A stretch of 64,000 nt of DNA from assembly GCA_034190875.2 (NCBI GenBank), contig CM067344.1, positions 74,931,678-74,995,677 on the forward strand, given 5' to 3'. This DNA comes from Urechis unicinctus (lineage: Eukaryota; Annelida; Polychaeta; Xenopneusta; Urechidae). Positions 58,901-64,000 of this stretch are shown piece by piece. The notes under the pieces were generated by a model, which had not been told where the DNA came from, did not search any database, and worked only from the letters and a program-made list of their open reading frames with translations. The position numbers and the translations under genes are program-made. Position 1 is the stretch's first letter, and each line of letters starts with the position of its first letter.

Positions 58901-61900
58901 TTGATGTCATCTCTTGATTCTGTCAGATAAGCCACTTTAGACTTCAGCTCGTCTATGCGTTCTGTTGCTTCACGAAGCTGTCGCTGACATAGATCGAACT
59001 GAAACCACGTCAAATTGGAAATATACTTTCAAAATATCTTTGTCCAAACTCTTGACTTACATACAGGATGTATCACATCAGGCGATCTTAATTAGTCGCG
59101 TCTCTAAGCGCACCTCTTGTCGCAAGATATCCTTCTCGCGTTTGTCGGAATCTGGGGCAGCAGCAGTGAGCGTCTTCTCCCTCTCCGAGGCTAACAATGC
59201 CTCCAGGCTGCGTACCCTCTTTAGGAGTTGCTCGTTCTGTTACACCAAAGCAATGTAACGATAGGGCGGATATATAGACTGTAGCTGAGCAAGCAACAGC
59301 ATAATCAACTGGATCAAATTGTGCTGTATATGTGTTAACACTATTGCTACCTACACATCTGCTTCCGGTTAAATGACTACAGTTATGTGACCTAGTTAGA
59401 CCTAATGACATATCTATATCACTTTCCTCTTGTTAGAATTATGAGCGATTGGTGTCACAATGCATTCTGTGTTAACTATAACCATGGCTGTCAGCGTCGG
59501 AACTGACAACACAACTGTAAGTTGAACGGGCCAGCACAGCGGATCAACAGGCAGCATGGTTAATGGTAGAACCGGATGCGACAGGGCACCGCTGTCACTG
59601 CCCACGTGACGGACGACACTCCCCACCATTACAATGCTTCCTGTTGTTGTACCGTCACTGTATATCGCTGTAACTTGGTCACAGTGTTACGCGGTGACGA
59701 GAAACATGCAATGCAGACGTTGTGGCTCAAACAATTTGCCATATCGGTAGATTGTTTCCCATATATAACCGGCATGGAGCTGACTCAGCTTTACAACAAT
59801 CATTCATTACACTATTTAGGCTCATTTAGGGTGTCAGTTGAACGTGTGCAACATCAAAAGCAAAGAAAAGATGGCGTGTGCAAGCAAGATTACAGAGAAT
59901 GTACGTGAAAGAAAAACAGATAAGTGGTTTAGTAGGACTACCTCGGGCACTACAACCTTGACCTTGCCCGTATCGCCGGCGCTAGCAAATACCTCGTCAC
60001 TGCCAATGCTACCACTCAGCGGACTGGATAGGGTCAGAGTGGGCGACGAGTCAGTGCTCATGTACTTCTCGAGTTCTCTCTGTGTCGACTCGGCTCGTTC
60101 GGTGACGAGGTCGAGCAGGTTGGATAGGACGTTGTTCTTCTGCTGTGTATTCTCGATCTCGTCCACCAGCTGCTGTTCTCGCTCCTTGAAGCCCTCCACC
60201 ATCCGGTCCATATCAGCCTGGTAGACATTTAGCTCCTCCTCCAGACGCTCGCTTTCCTCCTCGCGGTTACGGATCACGGTCAACAGCTCCTCTGAGGAAC
60301 CAACCAAACCCACATCAGTAAGACACACCACCATTATTACATAAGACAACGAAAGGACGAGCCCCACATATGTAAACCTCATATTGGAATTTGCCTCAGA
60401 TAGGTAAAGCTAAAACAATGCCAAATGTGCTGAGATAAGCACAGCGGTAAAGAACACAGAGAAGAGGAATGTTACATTCAAAATCATCTTACTTATTTCA
60501 CCCTCCAGATCCCAGATCTTATCGAGTAGTTCGTCTTTCCCTGCCTTTGCTAGAGTTTTCTTGAAATCCTCGGTTGGTTTGTCGAGATGGTCCTTTTTAT
60601 GCTTTTTCAATTCTATATTTAAAGTGGCATTTCTAGCTTCTAAATCTGATATTTTGCGCTTCATGCTGCGGTTTTCGTCTTGTAAGGACCTTAATTGATG
60701 TTCCCTTGCCACGCTCGTTTCGTCTGCCATATCCCCTGCGGCTTTGGATAGAGCAACATCTTTGGATATTTTAGCGGTTTTCTTGTCTAATGCGGTTACT
60801 TTATTGCGTAAGGAAGTGTTTTCACTCTCCAGATGTTTAATTTTGTCTTTGAGTTCTATATTTTGCACGGCAGAATCATCGGCTGTGATGGAGGGTATCC
60901 GGCGAGAAGTCAGCAGCTGTAGCTTCTTGTTATCTGTTGTCAGTCTCTCATTGTCATCCTCTAGTCGACCCACCTTCTTCCGTAATAACGTGTAATCTAA
61001 CTGAGATGTCTCCAACTGCTCTTCAACTCAGCGCTTAGTGTCGCCTCAGCTTCATCCTCTAACGACTTGCTCCTCTGTAGTTTCTTGCTCACCTTACCAC
61101 CACGATCTTTCTCGATGAGTTTCCATTTGAGTTTATCTATGTCTCTGGCCATTGACTCTATCCTCTCGTCGTATGTCCGGTCGTCATCACCAGGCTGGGG
61201 GGCTGAGTCTTCCACCTCTCCAAGAGCTGTCTGCAGCGCATGAATCTCCTCCTGTAAACGCTCGTAGGCGCTGTCACGATGCTCCAACTTCCGCTTATAA
61301 ACCTTCACATCCTGTTCGGCCATCTCCAAGGCCAACTTTAATTCGGTTTCCTTGGCACTTTCACTGTCCTTCTTTTTGCTCCCAAAGAACTTGCCACTCT
61401 TGGCGGATGAGATTTTCTGTAGCTGGAATGTGAGCGACTCGTTTTCATCCTCTAAATCGGACAATTTGGAGCGCATACTGCGAGTTTCAGCTTCGGCGTA
61501 TTTCATTTGATCCTTGAGGTCATTCTCTCGCTCCAAGCAGTCCGATAGATCGCGCATCAGTTGTTCCATGTCCATTTCTTTGGAACCTTGGCGAACAAGG
61601 GTGCCTTGCTTGGGCTGCACACACGTCAATAGAGTGAATGAGATGTTTTGACGAGAGCCACTGCGATCGAGGGACCAGTATAATAAGACAAGATGACATT
61701 TGTCAGATGTCCTTGGAACTCACAAATTACGCTGTCGAGTAATCACCAGGCCCTCGACGTTAATGTATTACGTCGCCATATGGAGAAACCAGTATAGGTC
61801 AGTTTTACTGCCCCAGGAATAGTATATAAATACTCAGAGGTGATAGTGCAACAATTACTTATTATGCGTGTACAGTTTTAACAGGCAGTTCGTTTTCACC

Positions 61901-62516
61901 GTCTATATTTAAGACACCATTACACTTCACGAGACCATCAGATCACTAGGGACCAGTCTGCCGCTATCAATGAGATCCAGCGAGACCAGCCAAACGACTA
62001 ATTCCCACCAGGAATATTGGCGGCTGACAACTCCAGTGTTTATCTAATTTATAAAGAGCCGCTTAACTAGCGACACGTGCCTCCTCCGTCGGTCGGATGG
62101 TGGCGGGGCGGGGCGGGGCGGGGGGGGGTGGGGATGGTGGCGGGGGGGGCGGGGGTTGGGGCTGATGTTTAGCATCAGACAATGGAGACAAGTTACACTA
62201 ACCACAATGCACAACATGTACATCACAATCTGCGATATCAACCTAGTTTATACACCACAAAAAGTGACTTCATCATACAACATCATACATGACGCTATTG
62301 ACATAGTAACGTCACAAAATAAACCCAACTGACGTACATCCGCATCATGCAACAGACTTTCCAGCCACACGTACGCAGCAAACTGTTTGACTGCTTTACA
62401 TACACCCAACTGAATATCGGCTGTTCTGAGTGGGGTCTACGTACGGATGGTTTATCCGGGATGTCCAACCGACTCTCTACCGGGCCACCTCTTCGCTGCG
62501 CGCGCATCTCGTCCAT
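46710..62516 (-). CDS. Large coiled-coil protein gene, at least 18 exons (gene-level entry)
   Basis: Eighteen minus-strand exons were placed from GT-AG signals and reading frame. Their lengths sum to 6,944 bases, and all phases agree if one base is missing at about 61,017 (giving 6,945 = 2,315 codons including stop). The N-terminal two thirds is almost continuous heptad-type coiled coil rich in Glu, Lys, Leu and Asp. The C-terminal third is disordered, Ser/Lys-rich and contains an SSKDK repeat. This is the layout of cytoskeletal or microtubule-linked scaffold proteins. The N-terminal block (CLEREN...DLEDENESLTFQLQK) faintly recalls the SOGA/MTCL family, but no diagnostic domain was found and I do not assign it. 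Intact splice sites and frame mark it as a working host gene. Further 5' exons may lie beyond 62.5 kb. Confidence 0.85.
47998..50077 (-). CDS. Coiled-coil gene exon 17, disordered Ser/Lys-rich tail
   Basis: An acceptor CGGTTTACTGTAG opens SLSTSEVGVLPEKQTYVDL. The 693 codons are Ser/Pro/Arg-rich with many possible phosphosites (RSVSSQDSSS, RAVSVSPRTARRD). An FFQSIREKRRLFGSKRAASV block and a basic SSKDK repeat (about nine copies, 48,515-48,650) follow. The end is ARLRAKWASDSES before donor TCG|GTAGGA. The open frame runs 23 codons past this donor, so an unspliced end is possible, but the spliced join to exon 18 is in phase. Confidence 0.85.
48515..48650. repeat. 15-bp coding repeat (SSKDK)
   Basis: The plus-strand unit is GATGACTTATCTTTG, about nine copies with small changes. 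It encodes alternating Ser-Ser-Lys-Asp-Lys in the disordered tail. Confidence 0.9.
50589..50686 (-). CDS. Coiled-coil gene exon 16
   Basis: 98 bases: ALEVIFRLAGEVRDRPLASS to LFR plus two bases of the next codon. The acceptor is TGTAATTACCAG and the donor GCCG|GTGAGT. The split codon CG|G is completed exactly by the first base of exon 17. Confidence 0.8.
50983..51177. repeat. 27-bp minisatellite, about seven copies (intron)
   Basis: The unit is GGTAGATGGTGACCATGCGG+TGTGGTG, with a CCGTCTGGTG variant in two copies. Confidence 0.9.
52417..52446 (-). CDS. Possible 30-base microexon 15
   Basis: An acceptor TGCACATGTTCAG and a strong donor CAG|GTAAGC frame exactly 30 bases that encode PSQPTQVFLQ in phase 0. 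It could be included or skipped without changing frame. Support is splice-site quality and phase only. Confidence 0.4.
52682..53118. repeat. 29-bp minisatellite, about 15 copies (intron)
   Basis: The unit is CCTGACTAGACAGTACCCTG+TTACAGTAA. Variants GTGCTCTGA and GTGCCCTGA replace GTAACCTGA in some copies. Confidence 0.95.
53472..53684 (-). CDS. Coiled-coil gene exon 14
   Basis: 71 codons: VKKLQVLSQKLEVKEKC marks the end of the coiled coil. Then comes a Pro/Thr/Lys-rich linker (VSPGTPGTPTEKPRPSKIKL) to KVAAAK. The acceptor is CTTTCTTGTAG and the donor AAG|GTGAAA. Confidence 0.85.
53864..54043 (-). CDS. Coiled-coil gene exon 13
   Basis: 60 codons: LSKQCVELSQLERTLLGLEQ to KIADLLVE. The acceptor is GTGTAATTACAG and the donor GAG|GTAAAC. 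Confidence 0.85.
54080..54408. repeat. 39-bp minisatellite, about eight copies (intron)
   Basis: The unit is GGATAACACCACCAACCTAA+AGGGACCTACGTCACAAAT; the copies are nearly identical. It lies between exons 12 and 13 and opens a false 13-residue-repeat frame on the plus strand. Confidence 0.95.
54421..54600. repeat. 37-bp minisatellite, about five copies (intron)
   Basis: The unit is GCCTAAGATTCCGTGTCAGC+ATCGCCAACGTACAGGG, directly after the 39-bp array. A C-rich CACCCC tract follows at about 54,695-54,775. Confidence 0.9.
54863..55168 (-). CDS. Coiled-coil gene exon 12
   Basis: 102 codons: LEEQPAGKAPGKVSDFRSKF, a Gly/Lys linker, then coiled coil (KKLSKNLQKQLAEAEKQREQ) to LEATNDK. The acceptor is GCTTCTTTTGCAG and the donor AAG|GTATGT. 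Confidence 0.85.
55815..55884. repeat. 34-bp tandem duplication in an intron
   Basis: Two copies of CGATGCTGTATGTGACGACT+AGGGACTAGGTGCA lie just downstream of exon 11 on the minus strand. Confidence 0.85.
55901..56068 (-). CDS. Coiled-coil gene exon 11
   Basis: 56 codons: LEEFRAKFFKSDEAVEGIKA to LQNQIKK. The acceptor is CCATGACAG and the donor AAG|GTATAC. Confidence 0.85.
56268..56651 (-). CDS. Coiled-coil gene exon 10
   Basis: 128 codons: VPSVAESSSKVTSIPVKHET, then coiled coil (ELHDLKAKVERQEALCAAEK) to EANVKK. The acceptor is GTTATACAG and the donor AAG|GTGGGA. Confidence 0.85.
56975..58033 (-). CDS. Coiled-coil gene exon 9, 353-codon coiled coil
   Basis: Unbroken coiled coil from LQESMKRKEEKWDKEKEHIE to EIQSLQSQ. 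It is dominated by K/E heptads (for example KDDIIEQKDRLVKEKD, KVEVEDKL-like stretches and LKKREDKFKKEKNSLDLELK). The acceptor TTGTTACTTCAG is duplicated 36 bases upstream in frame (58,069), so a longer form with 12 more residues is possible. The donor is CAG|GTACTC. Confidence 0.9.
58170..58274 (-). CDS. Coiled-coil gene exon 8
   Basis: 35 codons: VIKMREKLEKELNDMKERC to QAKLAE. The acceptor is TTGTCCGCAG and the donor GAG|GTAAGT (consensus). Confidence 0.85.
58367..58459 (-). CDS. Coiled-coil gene exon 7
   Basis: 31 codons: VKEYKKKLDDTYDEMKNHQ to EDKEK. The acceptor is GGTATAAAAG and the donor AAG|GTCGGC. Both sites are weak, but length, phase and coiled-coil content fit. Confidence 0.7.
58642..58746 (-). 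CDS. Coiled-coil gene exon 6
   Basis: 35 codons: LEEREKKASTDETSKAK to QELERQ. The acceptor is TGATTATTCAG and the donor CAG|GTAAAT. Confidence 0.85.
58873..58998 (-). CDS. Coiled-coil gene exon 5
   Basis: 42 codons: FDLCQRQLREATERIDELKS to LSKQ, coiled coil. The acceptor is GTGGTTTCAG and the donor CAG|GTAACA. Confidence 0.85.
59114..59236 (-). CDS. Coiled-coil gene exon 4
   Basis: 41 codons: NEQLLKRVRSLEALLASERE up to DILRQE. The acceptor is GGTGTAACAG and the donor GAG|GTGCGC, a weak but frame-preserving site. Confidence 0.75.
59942..60291 (-). CDS. Coiled-coil gene exon 3
   Basis: The acceptor is GGTTGGTTCCTCAG. The exon encodes ELLTVIRNREEESERLEEEL and a Ser/Thr-rich end (SSPTLTLSSPLSGSIGSD). 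The donor GAG|GTAGTC is in phase 0. Confidence 0.85.
60493..61614 (-). CDS. Coiled-coil gene exon 2
   Basis: The acceptor is GACGTGTGTGCAG. The exon opens PKQGTLVRQGSKEMDMEQ and runs as coiled coil (DLSDCLERENDLKDQMKYAE). It includes LQRSKSLEDE, and its frame changes once at about 61,017: GAGTTGAAGAGCAG lacks one G relative to a clean frame. It then continues SQLDYTLLRKKVGRLEDDNE and ends at GTAAGA in phase 1. A single-base error in the assembly is the most likely cause. Confidence 0.85.
62097..62160 (+). other. G-run tract, possible G-quadruplex
   Basis: Runs of four or more G separated by C or T (GGGGCGGGGCGGGGCGGGGG and onward) fit the four-run rule for a quadruplex on the plus strand. 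It lies in the intron between exons 1 and 2 of the coiled-coil gene. Confidence 0.6.
62400..62516 (-). CDS. Coiled-coil gene exon 1 (first seen)
   Basis: The acceptor GTACTGCTTCCAG is directly followed by ATGGACGAG. The exon encodes MDEMRAQRRGGPVESR and ends IFSWVY before GTAAAG; a GTGTAT donor six bases earlier would also keep phase 0. The ATG may be internal if upstream exons exist. Confidence 0.65.
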
Positions 62517-64000
62517 CTGGAAGCAGTACACCATGGAGGGTGAGCATTGGAGAAATGCGTGAACAATTCATCATTCGTGCACACTACACGTCAGCAGTAT
62601 GAACAGAATATCTATAATAATGATCCTGCGCATGAAGGAAATAGTGTGTACTTTGTTATGCATTAAATCTGGCAGGTTTTCGTTTTGTGGACGTTAACTC
62701 AGAGTGAGGCTTTATAAAGCTACGTGGGTTGAGTGGACGATGTGTGGCTGCTAACATGCGCAGTGTTTATATGGACGGTAAACAGTGATGATGGGTCACA
62801 CTGGTGGCTTCTCTGTAGATCACTACATCAGGCGGTTAACTGATATATTTACTACGTAGATTATGGGTTTGTTCGTGTAGGAGAAATAACACCCCACCCC
62901 TGTCCAACCGCGGTTCACCTCACCTCATCTCATAGTATTTCTTTTTCCACAAAGCCATCTGTGATATCTACCCTGATATTCTGCAAGCGTTTGGCAATTG
63001 TCTGCAAAATGGAATCAGCTTTTGCTGAATTAGCCTAACACATATGGAGCTCGCGGATTTAAGCAATACCTATTACCTCTATGCAAATACGATGTTGTAA
63101 AAACTAACAGCAATCTTAAATATTATCGTGATTTGGTGCTTTTCAGAACCAACAAAGTTGATCCCTCAGCCGGATATAGTCAGTATGCAAACCACCATCC
63201 CATCACCTCTCCCGTATCGGTGCTGTACCGTGTGTTTTTACCCGGAGAGTTTATCATTTATCACCCGAAAACCACAAGGATTTACAGGGATAGCCGACAA
63301 GATACCAAGTAAATTAGCGCATATTGTAAATGCTTGGGCTAGGAGTGCGCTTCATACCGCGCCCATCGTCCTGCAGGAATATACCGCGCATCGAGTTCGA
63401 CACGACGAGTAGGCCCGGTGCCATGGTTAGGATCAAACCGACTCGGTGGTGGCACGCTACAAGTAGACAGGACTTAACAGAAGGGCTGAATCTAGTCATT
63501 TCTGGAAATGATAATTCGCTAGAACAGCCAGTAAGAAAAAATTGATTAAAAGACAGTGTTGTATGTGGCTGTCTATGACTATATGCAAAGAATCGGATAG
63601 TCAGCATATAATGTCTAGCCCTAACTAAGAACAGGCTTCAACTTATAATACTATTCTAATTATTGAATAGACTGAAAGCCATTACCAGACATACATAACG
63701 CGACAAAGCTTCCACTTGGTATCAACGCATTTCTTGCTATGGCTGTACGAGAGACTCGATACAGACTATAGACTGATAGCCCAATGTAAAGTGCATCGTG
63801 TTTGTTTGATGTACATCATTTTCGTACTGACCATTAGTAATATATACCACCCATCCCACTATTGTCATGCTTATCAGTAAATATGCAGTCAGTCATTAAA
63901 TATAACTAACTATGAAAATATTGCCAATCTTTAATAGGATCTCCATGAATCCCCTTTAATTGGGCCCATACAAATTGCCGCTGTAAAGACTTATTCAGTA
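62517..64000. other. Region upstream of the first recognised exon
   Basis: No gene recognised. It could hold the promoter or upstream exons of the coiled-coil gene. The plus-strand frame 63,128-63,412 (94 codons) has no recognisable domain. Confidence 0.4.

Overview
This window is nuclear DNA of an animal. The evidence is spliced genes with phase-consistent GT-AG introns, an intact noggin gene, LINE and hAT-type elements, and many minisatellites. Noggin excludes plants, fungi and protists. The repeat-rich texture and element types suggest a marine invertebrate, most likely a lophotrochozoan such as a mollusc; that placement is inference.

Layout. 1-19.67 kb: a 30-bp satellite runs from the window edge to about 0.93 kb. 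A single-exon noggin gene (BMP antagonist) follows on the minus strand at 1964-2848. The rest is noncoding, with a 22-bp satellite (5.95-8.2 kb), a CA/TA/GT microsatellite (9.0-9.4 kb) and a 48-bp satellite (11.1-13.3 kb). 19,676-43,660: one 23,985-bp mobile element with perfect 57-bp terminal inverted repeats and a 5-bp flanking direct repeat (GCGTT). It is a decayed Polinton/adintovirus-like virus-transposon. It carries a YqaJ-type nuclease remnant, a phage-like fibre, a penton-like protein, a structural gene set, a jelly-roll capsid protein, an A32-type packaging ATPase, a retroviral-type integrase remnant and a truncated protein-primed DNA polymerase B.

The element is a nest of three insertions. 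Its fibre gene is split: the N-terminal shaft lies at 34.1-34.5 kb and the head at 20.4-20.8 kb, with about 13.3 kb of foreign DNA between. That insert holds a spliced, decaying gene with an OTU protease domain, a TTF zinc finger, a DUF4371/RNase-H transposase core and a hAT dimerisation domain. A CR1/jockey-type LINE (about 23.4-27.9 kb) sits in one of its introns.

43.7-46.7 kb: a 41-bp satellite starts about 230 bp beyond the element. 46.7-62.5 kb: a large minus-strand gene of at least 18 exons encodes a coiled-coil protein of about 2,310 residues with a Ser/Lys-rich disordered tail. All exon phases agree once one missing base is allowed for. Its introns carry 29-, 39-, 37- and 27-bp minisatellites. 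62.5-64 kb: no gene recognised.

Noggin and the coiled-coil gene look like working host genes. Every gene inside the 24-kb element shows frameshifts, stops, deletions or lost catalytic residues, so the element appears dead.
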